In this document: positions 13,744 to 21,922 of the stretch, in pieces | How positions within the stretch are numbered: the stretch's first letter is position 1 | Layout: every line of letters begins with the position of its first letter | DNA from: an uncultured Prevotella sp. | Lineage (GTDB): Bacteria > Bacteroidota > Bacteroidia > Bacteroidales > Bacteroidaceae | Direction of reading: 5' to 3' | Assembly (NCBI GenBank): GCA_905236755.1 | Contig: CAJOCR010000015.1 | Location: forward strand, 38,341-102,340 | DNA: 64,000 bases | Translations under genes and position numbers: made by a program | Notes under the pieces: model-generated | What the model saw: only the letters and a program-made list of their open reading frames with translations | The model's database searches: none | Told to the model about the DNA's origin: nothing

Positions 13744-15315
13744 TTGAGTTTTTTAAAGAATCTTCTTTTTTTATTTATCGTTGCTTCAGTAATAGCTGGT
13801 TGCAAAGATAATGTTGTCAATCCAAATAAAGACCTTACACTCCAGGATTATGAATCTTTGGATACCTCGTTATATGCGTTGAATTCTCACCGCATAAGAG
13901 AGAATATTGCACAGTTGGTGAAGGCTGATGTCGATTCTATGCAGGCAGATTTCAAGACAAAGAGTCACTATATTGTTAATGGTACTTTCCTTTGGATTGA
14001 TCGTCATGGATTAAAATCTCAGGTTGATACCTTGGTTAGCTATTTACAAGAAGTGAAAGAAATGGGTTTTTCTCCAAAGAAATTTCGTGTATCACAGATA
14101 GAAAAAGATTTGAGGCGTGCTCGCGAGTTAGATTTTGATACTGCTCAAAACAATATAAATCGAGTGATGGCACGTTTGGAATATAACCTTACGAAAGCGT
14201 ATTTAAGATATGTTACAGGGCAGAGGTTTGGTTATATGAATCCTGCTTATGTATTCAACAGACTTGATGCTATGGATGGAGATTCTGTTCATATAAGATA
14301 TCGTGGTTTGTTTGCTATACCAATGGAGAAGCCTGGCAAGCATTTCTATTCTGAGGCTTTGAGTAAGATAGCCAATGATAGTGTGCCACTGTATCTGTGT
14401 GAAATACAACCAAAGAGCAAGCTTTATTACAAACTAAAGGATATGCTAAAAGATGCAGCCACAGAGGAAGCGCGTGCAAAGATTCTTTGTAATATGGAGC
14501 GATGCCGTTGGCGACAGTTAAACTATCCGCAGATGCATAGCAAATATGTATTGGTAAATATTCCTTCCTTTCATCTTGTGGCTGTTGATGGAGATTCTGT
14601 TCTTGAGATGCGTGTAGGTTGTGGTACCTTTGCAACTAAAACTCCTTTGCTCACAAGTGAGATAATGCGAATGGATGTTAATCCGCAATGGGTAATTCCT
14701 CATTCAATAATTAAGAATACGATATTGAATCAGGTAGGGAATAGAAGCTATTGGGCACGTCATCATTATTTTGTACGTGAGAAGAATACTGGTAGAATAA
14801 TTCCATATGATAATATCACTCGTGAGATGCTCACCAGTGGAAAGTATTATGTCATTCAACAAGGAGGAAAGGGTAATTCTCTTGGAAGAATTATTTTTCG
14901 TTTCAAGAATTCTTTCTCGGTATTCCTTCATGATACATCTCAACCAGGAGTGTTTAATCGTGAGGATAGGGGAGTGAGTCATGGTTGTGTGCGAGTTGAG
15001 AAGCCATTCGAACTTGCCTGTTTTATGCTTGAGGAAAAGAATGAGAGACTTATAGAGAAAATTAGATATTCGATGACTGCGCCCTTGGGTGGCGAGGATA
15101 CCACTATTCCACGTGAAGAACGAGAACGTAATCAAGAAGGTGTGGAGAAACTTGATCGTGCCATGATGATTGGTTCGGTGAATGTTAAACCTAAAGTGCC
15201 GTTGTTTATAACCTATTATACATTGTTCCCAAATAAGGATGGAGTTATACAAAACTATGCTGATGTGTATGGGTATGATAGGGAAATATTTAAAGTGCTG
15301 AAGAACTATTTGTAA
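13744..15315 (+). CDS. L,D-transpeptidase lipoprotein (YcbB-like)
   Basis: A 523-residue lipoprotein with lipobox VIAGC (Cys20). The C-terminal YkuD domain holds SHGCVRVE, with catalytic His413 and Cys415, and HDTSQPGVF just before it. The N-terminal 250 residues form a helical scaffold resembling YcbB/LdtD, with PxYVLVNIPSFHLVAVDGD leading into the catalytic domain. It makes 3-3 cross-links in peptidoglycan or attaches proteins to it. The start is TTG at 13744: a stop lies four codons upstream, no ATG occurs before residue 66, and this start yields an intact lipoprotein signal. The ECF sigma operon follows directly. Confidence 0.9.
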   Translation: MSFLKNLLFLFIVASVIAGCKDNVVNPNKDLTLQDYESLDTSLYALNSHRIRENIAQLVKADVDSMQADFKTKSHYIVNGTFLWIDRHGLKSQVDTLVSYLQEVKEMGFSPKKFRVSQIEKDLRRARELDFDTAQNNINRVMARLEYNLTKAYLRYVTGQRFGYMNPAYVFNRLDAMDGDSVHIRYRGLFAIPMEKPGKHFYSEALSKIANDSVPLYLCEIQPKSKLYYKLKDMLKDAATEEARAKILCNMERCRWRQLNYPQMHSKYVLVNIPSFHLVAVDGDSVLEMRVGCGTFATKTPLLTSEIMRMDVNPQWVIPHSIIKNTILNQVGNRSYWARHHYFVREKNTGRIIPYDNITREMLTSGKYYVIQQGGKGNSLGRIIFRFKNSFSVFLHDTSQPGVFNREDRGVSHGCVRVEKPFELACFMLEEKNERLIEKIRYSMTAPLGGEDTTIPREERERNQEGVEKLDRAMMIGSVNVKPKVPLFITYYTLFPNKDGVIQNYADVYGYDREIFKVLKNYL

Positions 15316-15344
15316 TATAGTATTGACGAATAAACAAGAAGAAT

Positions 15345-15890
15345 TTGAAATACAACGAGTCTGAAATATTGGAACAACTGTTTAATCCAAAGACACAGAA
15401 AAGTGCCTTTGCAAAGCTGGTACAGCTCTATACAGAACCACTGTACTGGAAAATCAGACAGATTGTTTTTAATCATGAGGACGCAAACGATATATTGCAA
15501 AATACATTTGTAAAAGTGTGGAGCAATCTTGATTCTTTTCAAAGCAAGTCGAAATTCTCTACATGGATGTATCGTATAGCTATTAATGAATCGTTGGATT
15601 TTTTGCGTAAGCAAAAACTTAATCTTGCCATTAGTGCTGATGAACAAGAAGGGGTAGCTTCTAAACTTATGAGTGATGAGTATTTTGATGGTGATAATAT
15701 TCAAGCGCTCCTGAAAGAGGCTATTGCTACTTTGCCAGAAGTGCAAAGGACAGTGTTTACACTTAGGTATTATAATGAGATGAAATACAGTGAGATAAGT
15801 GAGATTCTCTCTACAAGTGAAGGAGCACTTAAGGCAAGCTATCATTTAGCGGTAAAAAAAATAACAGAGTATTTGCATTTTCATAATTAA
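15345..15890 (+). CDS. ECF-family RNA polymerase sigma factor
   Basis: A 181-residue sigma-70 family protein with region 2 (about residues 15-85: NHEDANDILQNTFVKVWSNLDSFQ and STWMYRIAINESLDFLRK) and region 4 (about 125-175: LPEVQRTVFTLRYYNEMKYSEISEIL with SEGALKASYHLAVKKI). Regions 1 and 3 are absent, as in ECF factors. The start is TTG at 15345 with an AAGAAG purine run upstream; no ATG gives a full region 2. The next two genes are a one-pass membrane protein and a periplasmic CpxP/Spy-like protein, suggesting an envelope-stress sensing unit in which they control this factor. Confidence 0.92.
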   Translation: MKYNESEILEQLFNPKTQKSAFAKLVQLYTEPLYWKIRQIVFNHEDANDILQNTFVKVWSNLDSFQSKSKFSTWMYRIAINESLDFLRKQKLNLAISADEQEGVASKLMSDEYFDGDNIQALLKEAIATLPEVQRTVFTLRYYNEMKYSEISEILSTSEGALKASYHLAVKKITEYLHFHN

Positions 15891-15934
15891 ACCTTTTGAT
15901 GTGTTATACGTCAAAGGAACAAAGAGGAAAAAAT

Positions 15935-16297
15935 ATGGATAAATATGAAGATTATTTGTTGAAACATTATGGTAGGGAAAATTCGTTCAAAGTTCCTGAA
16001 GGTTATTTTGAGGATTTTGCCGAAAAGATAATGAGTCAACTTCCAGAACAAAAGGCGCAAGTTGTGGAACTTCATACGTCATGGACTTCTCGCTTGCGAA
16101 AGATGGTTGCTGCAGCTATTATTGCTGTTGTAGCAGGTGGCGGCGCATATTATGTTTTTTCTGGTAGTAATGATGTAGATAAGTCGTCTATGGCTCATAG
16201 CAACATCACTCCAACAGAAAGTCAAACAATTGACCAAATGGCTGACTATACAATGATGGATAATGCAGATATGTATGCTGCACTTACAGAATATTGA
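15935..16297 (+). CDS. Single-pass membrane protein next to ECF sigma (possible anti-sigma factor)
   Basis: A 120-residue protein: cytoplasmic acidic N-terminus (about 1-55), one transmembrane segment (about 57-76, VAAAIIAVVAGGGAYYVF), and a short periplasmic tail ending in AALTEY. The ATG at 15935 follows AAAGAGGAAAA, a good ribosome site; the upstream in-frame ATG is less likely. The N-in/C-out topology and position 44 bases after an ECF sigma gene fit an anti-sigma factor, but the N-terminal domain shows no recognisable zinc-binding anti-sigma motif, so the role is inferred from context only. Confidence 0.7.
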   Translation: MDKYEDYLLKHYGRENSFKVPEGYFEDFAEKIMSQLPEQKAQVVELHTSWTSRLRKMVAAAIIAVVAGGGAYYVFSGSNDVDKSSMAHSNITPTESQTIDQMADYTMMDNADMYAALTEY

Positions 16298-16324
16298 TAT
16301 CTCAAAGAAAAGAAGTAATTAACT

Positions 16325-16759
16325 ATGTATATATTGAAGAAACACATACTGTTAGGTGTTTTGATGATGTTCTGCATGATTGTAAAAGCGGAAGATCCAG
16401 GAACAAAGTTTGACCCACAACGATTCCAGGTAGCTTTGGAACAGTTTATTGTTAAGGAAGCCTGTTTGAGTCCTCAGGAATCGGCACAGTTCTTTCCTCT
16501 TTATCGTGAGATGCAAAACAAGCAAAGAGCAATCTTTGTGCAGATGCGTGGGTTGCGTCATGTGGATACTCGTGATGATAAGGCATCTATGGATGCTATT
16601 CATAAACAGGATGAGCTTGAATTGCAGATGAAGAAGATTCAGCAGACCTATCATAATAAGTTTATGAAGGTTATTCCTGCAGGTAAGGTGTTTCTGGTTA
16701 TAAGAGCAGAAGAAAAATTTCATCGTCAGGCATTCCGTAGAGCGTTTGATAGAAGATAG
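16325..16759 (+). CDS. Periplasmic CpxP/Spy-like protein linked to ECF sigma
   Basis: A 144-residue protein with an N-terminal signal peptide (to about residue 22, VKAED). The rest is helical and charged, with LSPQESAQFFPLYREMQ resembling the LTxxQ motif of Spy/CpxP/ZraP proteins and an end rich in Arg, Phe and His (EEKFHRQAFRRAF). In enterobacteria such proteins act as periplasmic chaperones or stress sensors. It is the third gene after the sigma factor and membrane protein, fitting a sensing circuit. It sits six bases upstream of truA, so truA is probably read through. Confidence 0.72.
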   Translation: MYILKKHILLGVLMMFCMIVKAEDPGTKFDPQRFQVALEQFIVKEACLSPQESAQFFPLYREMQNKQRAIFVQMRGLRHVDTRDDKASMDAIHKQDELELQMKKIQQTYHNKFMKVIPAGKVFLVIRAEEKFHRQAFRRAFDRR

Positions 16760-16764
16760 TCAAT

Positions 16765-17520
16765 ATGAAGCAACGTTTTTTTATTACCTTAAGCTATGAT
16801 GGTACAAACTATCATGGATGGCAGGTACAACCCAATGGGGTTTCTGTAGAGGAATGTATGGAGAAAGCGCTCTCTACATTATTACGTCAATCAATAGATA
16901 TTGTTGGTGCTGGTAGAACAGATGCTGGTGTTCATGCCCGTACTATGGTTGCTCATTTTGATTTGCTTGAAAGCGAAAAATATATTAAGGATAAAGGGGA
17001 TTGTAAGCAACTTGTATATCGTTTGAATCGATTGTTGCCAAAGGATATCAGCGTGCAAAGTGTAGAGCCTGTTGAAGATGATATGCATGCACGCTTTTCT
17101 GCCAAATGGCGTACCTATCATTATTATATTCACACACGCAAAGATCCTTTTATGCGTCACTATTCGCTTGAAACTCATTATGAGCTCGATTTTGAACTCA
17201 TGAACAAAGGTGCGCAGATTATCACTCAGCACAAGGATTTTGCTTCTTTCTGTAAGGCGGGAGCAGACAATAAAACTACTCTTTGTGATGTAAAAGAGTG
17301 TCGATGGATTCAAACGAGTGATAGTTCATGGTATCTCACTATAACAGCCAATCGTTTTTTACGCAATATGGTTAGAGCTACAGTAGGTACTCTTTTTCTT
17401 TTAGGGCGTCACAGGATAACTCTTTCAGAATTTGAAGATATTTTAAACAAGGGTAGCAGAAATGATGCTGGCGAGTCAATGCCAGGAAACGCCCTGTTTT
17501 TAGAATCAATAGTGTATTGA
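16765..17520 (+). CDS. truA: tRNA pseudouridine synthase A
   Basis: A 251-residue enzyme that makes pseudouridine at positions 38-40 in the anticodon arm of many tRNAs. LSYDGTNYHGWQVQP opens the protein; GAGRTDAGVHA holds the catalytic Asp; RTYHYYIH, FCKAGADNKTTLC and FLRNMVRATVGTL are standard TruA blocks. Length is normal. It overlaps nothing but follows the CpxP-like gene by five bases. A perfect 15-bp inverted repeat (17497-17529) covers its last codons and stop. Confidence 0.96.
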   Translation: MKQRFFITLSYDGTNYHGWQVQPNGVSVEECMEKALSTLLRQSIDIVGAGRTDAGVHARTMVAHFDLLESEKYIKDKGDCKQLVYRLNRLLPKDISVQSVEPVEDDMHARFSAKWRTYHYYIHTRKDPFMRHYSLETHYELDFELMNKGAQIITQHKDFASFCKAGADNKTTLCDVKECRWIQTSDSSWYLTITANRFLRNMVRATVGTLFLLGRHRITLSEFEDILNKGSRNDAGESMPGNALFLESIVY

Positions 17521-17529
17521 TTCTAAAAA
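17497..17529. terminator. Perfect hairpin across the truA stop codon
   Basis: TTTTTAGAATCAATA (17497-17511), loop GTG, TATTGATTCTAAAAA (17515-17529): 15 of 15 bases pair, and the TGA stop lies in the 3' arm. The 3' side ends in A rather than T residues, so this is not a standard plus-strand intrinsic terminator. Confidence 0.65.
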
Positions 17530-17592
17530 ATGGAAATATTGAATTTTTTCAATTTTTCCATCTTTCAATCTTTCAATTTTTCAATCTTACTT
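17530..17592. repeat. ATTGAA/TTCAAT simple-sequence hairpin repeat
   Basis: TGGAAATATTGAA is followed by its inverse TTCAATTTTTCCA and then repeated CTTTCAAT units. The segment is open in frame with the DMT transporter and would add 21 low-complexity residues, but it matches the intergenic repeats at 2740, 19520 and 55010 and is treated here as noncoding. Confidence 0.6.
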
Positions 17593-18537
17593 ATGTGGTT
17601 ACTTTTAGCTTTTCTCTCAGCCACGTTGCTGGGATTTTATGATTCATTTAAAAAGAAATCGTTACAGGGTAATGCGGTGATAACAGTATTGTTTTTAAAT
17701 ACGTTATTTTCGTCGTTAATTTTTCTTCCATTTATTGTTCTTTCTTCAACCACTCATCAACTTGACGGAAGTATGTTCTATGTTACTCAAGGTGGATGGG
17801 AAGTGCATAAATACATTATCCTCAAGAGCTTTATTGTATTATCAAGTTGGATGTTCGGCTATTTTGCTATGAAACATCTACCATTGACTATCGTTGGTCC
17901 AATAAACGCCACTCGTCCTGTCATGGTTCTTGTTGGTGCTCTTCTTGTCTTTGGTGAGCGTCTTAATTATTGGCAATGGATAGGTGTTGCTCTTGCGGTT
18001 GCTTCTTTTCTTTTGCTTAGTCGTAGTGGAAAAAAAGAAGGAATAGATTTTAAACATAATATATGGATACTCTGTCTTGTCATGGCAGCAATACTTGGAG
18101 CAGTTAGCGGTCTTTATGACAAATATCTCATGGCTTCTCCTCAAGCAGGTGGAGTAGGACTTGATAGAATGATTGTGCAGAGTTGGTATAATTTCTATCA
18201 GATGGGTATGATGGGTGTTGTGTTACTAATAGCTATTTTCAAGCCCTTTGCTCGGTTTCGTGGTGGCAAGCCCTTGTTTCCTCAGTCAAAGTTTCATTGG
18301 GATTGGGCCATCATTCTTATTTCTGTCTTCCTTAGTGCTGCCGATTTTGTGTATTTCTACTCACTATCCATGCCTGGTGCCATGATTTCTGTTGTGAGTA
18401 TGGTGCGCAGAGGAAGCGTAATAGTCAGTTTCATGTCAGGTGCCCTCTTCTTTCATGAAAAAAATCTTAAGGCTAAGGCTTTCGATTTGTTACTGGTTTT
18501 GCTCGGAATGGTATTTTTGTATATCGGTTCCTGTTAA
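17593..18537 (+). CDS. DMT-superfamily (EamA-type) transporter
   Basis: A 314-residue inner-membrane protein with about ten predicted helices in two halves. The first half ends with GPINATRPVMVLVGALLVFGERLNYWQWIGVALAVASFLLL and the second with SVVSMVRRGSVIVSFMSGALFFHEKNL, the two EamA repeat signatures. It probably exports or imports a small metabolite; substrate unknown. The ATG at 17593 starts the first transmembrane helix (MWLLLAFLSATLLG). An upstream ATG at 17530 would encode only repeat-derived residues. Confidence 0.85.
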   Translation: MWLLLAFLSATLLGFYDSFKKKSLQGNAVITVLFLNTLFSSLIFLPFIVLSSTTHQLDGSMFYVTQGGWEVHKYIILKSFIVLSSWMFGYFAMKHLPLTIVGPINATRPVMVLVGALLVFGERLNYWQWIGVALAVASFLLLSRSGKKEGIDFKHNIWILCLVMAAILGAVSGLYDKYLMASPQAGGVGLDRMIVQSWYNFYQMGMMGVVLLIAIFKPFARFRGGKPLFPQSKFHWDWAIILISVFLSAADFVYFYSLSMPGAMISVVSMVRRGSVIVSFMSGALFFHEKNLKAKAFDLLLVLLGMVFLYIGSC

Positions 18538-18562
18538 AAGCGAAAGAAAATGCTACTAAATC

Positions 18563-18593
18563 TTTGCAAACTGATATAAAAACGGTATCTTTG
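18563..18593 (+). promoter_or_regulatory. Consensus promoter of dapA
   Basis: TTTG (18563-18566), 19 bases, TATCTTTG (18586-18593), 34 bases before the dapA ATG. Confidence 0.8.
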
Positions 18594-18627
18594 CAACAAG
18601 AATTGATAGTAAACTAAATAAATTATT

Positions 18628-19518
18628 ATGGCTCAGAATATTTTCAGGGGATTGGGCGTTGCTCTTGTTACTCCTTTTACGGCTGATGGAGAGGTTGACT
18701 ACAAGTCACTAAAGAAACTTGTGGAATATCAGATTGATAATGGTGCTGACTTTCTTTGTATTCTTGCAACAACAGGTGAGGCACCTTGTTTGACAAATGA
18801 AGAGAAAGACAAGATTACTGAGCTTGTGAAAGAAGTTAACAAAGGTCGTGTTAAGATTCTGAAATATTGTGGTGGAAATAACACTAGGGCTGTAGTAGAA
18901 GAAATAAAGAATACCGATTGGAGTGGTATTGATGGAATTTTGAGTATTTGTCCTTACTATAATAAGCCTTCACAGGAAGGATTGTATCAGCATTTTAAGG
19001 CAATATCTGAGGCAAGTCCACTGCCAATAGTGTTATATAATGTGCCAGGACGAACAGGTATTAATATGAAAGCAGAAACAACCGTTCGTCTTGCACGTGA
19101 TTTTAGTAATATTGTTGCTATTAAAGAGGCATCAGGCTCGCTAGAGCAAGTTGATGATATCATTAAGCATAAACCAGATAATTTTGATGTTATCAGTGGT
19201 GATGATGCGCTAACCTTCTCTATGGTTGCGAGTGGAGCAGCAGGAGTAATATCTGTTATTGGCAATGCTCTTCCTAAGCAGTTCTCACGTATGATTAGAC
19301 TTGAGTTCAGAGGAGAATATGAACCAGCTCGTAAGATACATCATATGTTTACAGATCTCTATTCTTTGCTTTTTGTTGATGGTAACCCTGCAGGATGTAA
19401 GGCTCTGCTTAATGATATGGGAATGATAGAAAACGTGTTACGTTTGCCATTGGTACCAACCACTATTAAGACAAAGGAGAAAATGGCAGCTATACTTAAA
19501 GAGTTGCAGTTAAGATAA
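18628..19518 (+). CDS. dapA: 4-hydroxy-tetrahydrodipicolinate synthase
   Basis: A 296-residue (beta/alpha)8 aldolase that condenses pyruvate with aspartate semialdehyde, the first step specific to lysine and diaminopimelate synthesis. Visible are GVALVTPF at the N-terminus, TTGEAPCLT at the pyruvate site, PYYNKPSQEG, Tyr137 in LYNVPGRTG, and Schiff-base Lys166 in AIKEASG. Length is typical. It has its own consensus promoter and is followed by a hairpin repeat before the AraC-family gene. The product feeds peptidoglycan cross-links and lysine. Confidence 0.96.
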   Translation: MAQNIFRGLGVALVTPFTADGEVDYKSLKKLVEYQIDNGADFLCILATTGEAPCLTNEEKDKITELVKEVNKGRVKILKYCGGNNTRAVVEEIKNTDWSGIDGILSICPYYNKPSQEGLYQHFKAISEASPLPIVLYNVPGRTGINMKAETTVRLARDFSNIVAIKEASGSLEQVDDIIKHKPDNFDVISGDDALTFSMVASGAAGVISVIGNALPKQFSRMIRLEFRGEYEPARKIHHMFTDLYSLLFVDGNPAGCKALLNDMGMIENVLRLPLVPTTIKTKEKMAAILKELQLR

Positions 19519-19615
19519 AATTGAAAGATGGAAATATTGAAGTGTTTGAGTGCACTGCTTTATTTATCAATCTTTCCATTTTTCCATTTTCAATATTTAA
19601 ATAATCTAAGGGATT
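19519..19615. repeat. Intergenic ATTGAAAGATGG hairpin repeat
   Basis: ATTGAAAGATGGAAATATTGAA (shortened: ATTGAAAGATGG then AAATATTGAA) is followed about 30 bases on by the inverse CAATCTTTCCATTTTTCC and TTCAATATTT. It belongs to the same simple-repeat family as 2740, 17530 and 55010. Confidence 0.55.
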
Positions 19616-20503
19616 ATGAATGGGGAACGCAGAGTGATACACGAAATTACTCCACTTATGGGTAAGGATGTGCTATATATAGCAGATCGTCATAAGAAGG
19701 AATTTACTTATCCCATACACAGTCATGAGGTGTATGAACTGAATTTTGTGGAACATGCACCTGGAGTGCGCCGAACTGTTGGAGACTCGTCTGAGGTGAT
19801 AGGAGAGTATGACCTTGTGCTTATAACAAGTCCTGATTTAGAACATGTATGGGAACAGCATGAATGTAATAGTGAAGACATTCGTGAAGTAACTATACAG
19901 TTCGATTTTAATATGACTCAGGAAAATATCTTCGGGCGTAATCCATTTAATAGTATTCGCAGAATGATGGATGAAGCAAAGAAAGGTCTTTGCTTTTCTC
20001 TTGGGGCCATCATGAAAGTATATACTTTGCTTGACACCCTTTCTTCTATTAAAGATGGTTTCTATGCTGTGACCCAGTTTATGACCATTCTGTATGAGTT
20101 GTCACGATGCGAAGGCTCACGCACGCTTGCATCGTCAAGCTTTGCTAAGATAGCTGTACAGGATGATAGTAGAAGAATATTAAAGGTAAAGGATTATATC
20201 AGCAAGAACTATATGGATGAGATACGCCTTAATACCCTTGCTGAAATGGCAAGTATGAGTCCGAGTGCTTTCAGCCGTTTCTTCAAACTGCACACAGGTC
20301 GTAATCTCAGCGATTATATTATTGATATCCGTCTTGGTTTTGCAGCCCGTATGCTTGTTGATACTATCAAGAGTGTATCTGAGATAGGTTTTGAATGTGG
20401 TTTCAATAATCTCAGTAATTTTAATCGTATCTTCAAGAAAAAGAAAGGCTGTTCGCCATCAGAGTTCCGTGATAACTATCATAAAACGAGAGTTATTGTG
20501 TAA
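19616..20503 (+). CDS. AraC-family transcriptional regulator
   Basis: A 295-residue regulator. The N-terminal half (about 1-170) is a cupin-like sensing domain beginning with HEITPLMGKDVLYIADRHKKEFTYPIHSHEVYELNFVEH, containing the His-x-His cupin pattern. The C-terminal two helix-turn-helices (about 195-290) include LAEMASMSPSAFSRFFKLHTGRNLSDYIIDIRLGFAARML and IGFECGFNNLSNFNRIFKKKKGCSPSEFR. It probably senses a small sugar or metabolite and activates a transport or catabolic gene, but no obvious target lies beside it. It converges with and overlaps the BaiN-like gene by 11 bases. Confidence 0.9.
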   Translation: MNGERRVIHEITPLMGKDVLYIADRHKKEFTYPIHSHEVYELNFVEHAPGVRRTVGDSSEVIGEYDLVLITSPDLEHVWEQHECNSEDIREVTIQFDFNMTQENIFGRNPFNSIRRMMDEAKKGLCFSLGAIMKVYTLLDTLSSIKDGFYAVTQFMTILYELSRCEGSRTLASSSFAKIAVQDDSRRILKVKDYISKNYMDEIRLNTLAEMASMSPSAFSRFFKLHTGRNLSDYIIDIRLGFAARMLVDTIKSVSEIGFECGFNNLSNFNRIFKKKKGCSPSEFRDNYHKTRVIV

Positions 20504-21704
20504 TTGCATTTGCAACTACGCTTGCCATTGTCCATGCAGCTTGTAGGTTGAAACCGCCTGTGATGGCATCAACATCTGTTATCTCGCCAGCGAAATATAG
20601 TCCTGGATGATTCTTTGCTTCCAACGTTTTGTGGTTTAATGAGTTTAAAGACACCCCTCCGCAGGTAACAAACTCGTCTTTAAAACGGTTTTTGCCTGTA
20701 ACATGATAAACATCGTTGGTAAGTGTGTTCATTAAACGGTTAATTGCTTTATCACTAAGTTCCTTCCAACGTGCATCTAATGATATTGATGAGCGGGTGA
20801 CAAGATGTGTCCATAGGCGGGCATTGAACTCGTCTGGATAGATACTTGTTATCTTCTTGTCTTTATGTGTAGCTGCTACCTTGCGAAGGTAGGTAAGTAT
20901 ATCTGATTGGTCTGAGGTAAGCCAATGTATGCTTACATCTGTAACGTAGTTTCGTTCGGCTAATATTCTTGCGCCATAGGATGATAGTTTTAATATAGCA
21001 GGACCACTTGCTCCCCAATGGGTTATTAGTAATGGTCCTTGTGCCTTTAGTTTTGTACCAGGAATGGTTACTATGGTATTCTTTACTACTGTTCCCATAA
21101 GCGATTTAAGGCTATCGTCATTAATGTTGAATGAGAATAGACTTGGAAGTGGTGGCACAATCTCTAAATCAAGTTCCCTGAGCATATCAAAACCGTCTAT
21201 AGAAGGATGTCCGCCTGTGGTTACGAGAACGTTATTCGCTTTCATTTCCCCTTTTGATGTTACTATTGAGTATCCATCTTCAGATGGTTTGATAAGATCA
21301 ACACGCGTATTGGTTATTAATTTAACTCCATATTTGTTTAGCTGCCCTACAAGGTTGTTTACAACCTCCATTGCATCTTGTGATTGTGGGAACACGCATT
21401 GGTCGTCTTGCGTAACTAATCTGATACCACACTTCTCAAACCATTGGCATGTATCTTCGTTTGAGAAGTGATGAAAAAGTTTCTTCATGAGTCTGTATCC
21501 ACGTGGATACACGTTTTCCATGCTTTTAACCTCGGCAAATGAATTGGTTATGTTGCAACGTCCACCACCCGTGATAGCTACTTTTGCTAACGGGCGCTTG
21601 CCTTTCTCAAGTAATGTTACTTGCAGTTTTGGGTTCCTACGTTTTATCTCAATAGCTGCAAAGCATCCTGCAGCTCCTGCTCCAATTACTATTACCTGTT
21701 TCAT
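20493..21704 (-). CDS. BaiN/HI0933-like FAD-dependent flavoprotein
   Basis: A 403-residue flavoprotein. The N-terminal Rossmann motif VIGAGAAGCFAAIEI binds FAD. GGGRCNITNS, near residue 45, is characteristic of the HI0933/BaiN family, and the C-terminal GLYFAGEITDVDAITGGFNLQAAWTMASVVA completes the FAD site. Family members include a clostridial bile-acid dehydroxylation reductase, but most, including probably this one, have no known substrate. It is monocistronic with a minus-strand -7 element (TATCTTTG, 21734-21741), and its 3' end overlaps the convergent AraC gene. Confidence 0.9.
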   Translation of the reverse strand: MKQVIVIGAGAAGCFAAIEIKRRNPKLQVTLLEKGKRPLAKVAITGGGRCNITNSFAEVKSMENVYPRGYRLMKKLFHHFSNEDTCQWFEKCGIRLVTQDDQCVFPQSQDAMEVVNNLVGQLNKYGVKLITNTRVDLIKPSEDGYSIVTSKGEMKANNVLVTTGGHPSIDGFDMLRELDLEIVPPLPSLFSFNINDDSLKSLMGTVVKNTIVTIPGTKLKAQGPLLITHWGASGPAILKLSSYGARILAERNYVTDVSIHWLTSDQSDILTYLRKVAATHKDKKITSIYPDEFNARLWTHLVTRSSISLDARWKELSDKAINRLMNTLTNDVYHVTGKNRFKDEFVTCGGVSLNSLNHKTLEAKNHPGLYFAGEITDVDAITGGFNLQAAWTMASVVANAITQ

Positions 21705-21798
21705 GTCTTGGGGATAATGAGCTGTTTTTTGTGCAAAGATAACGTTTTTTTTTTATCACCAGTAAATTTCTGTGTCAAAAAGGAAACCACAAAAAAAC

Positions 21799-21914
21799 AA
21801 ACGAGTTTATTTTGTTCTGCTTTCATTTTTAAGTAACTTTTGATAAGTTACAATGCACTCAGCATAAAAAATAAACGAGTTTATTTTGTTCTGCTCTCGT
21901 TTTTAAGTAACTTT
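21799..21914 (+). promoter_or_regulatory. Duplicated promoter upstream of the second Cof phosphatase gene
   Basis: Two 42-bp direct repeats (21799-21840 and 21873-21914, 74 bases apart, two differences) each contain TTTG, 19 bases and a -7 element. The downstream copy is perfect: TTTG at 21885-21888 and TAACTTTG at 21908-21915. The upstream copy ends TAACTTTT (21834-21841), a damaged -7. Confidence 0.8.
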
Positions 21915-21922
21915 GCAGCCGT

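Noticed and set aside
14704..15252. 182-codon minus-strand ORF inside the L,D-transpeptidase gene
   Set aside because: Antisense to the catalytic domain, low-complexity product, no promoter or ribosome site.
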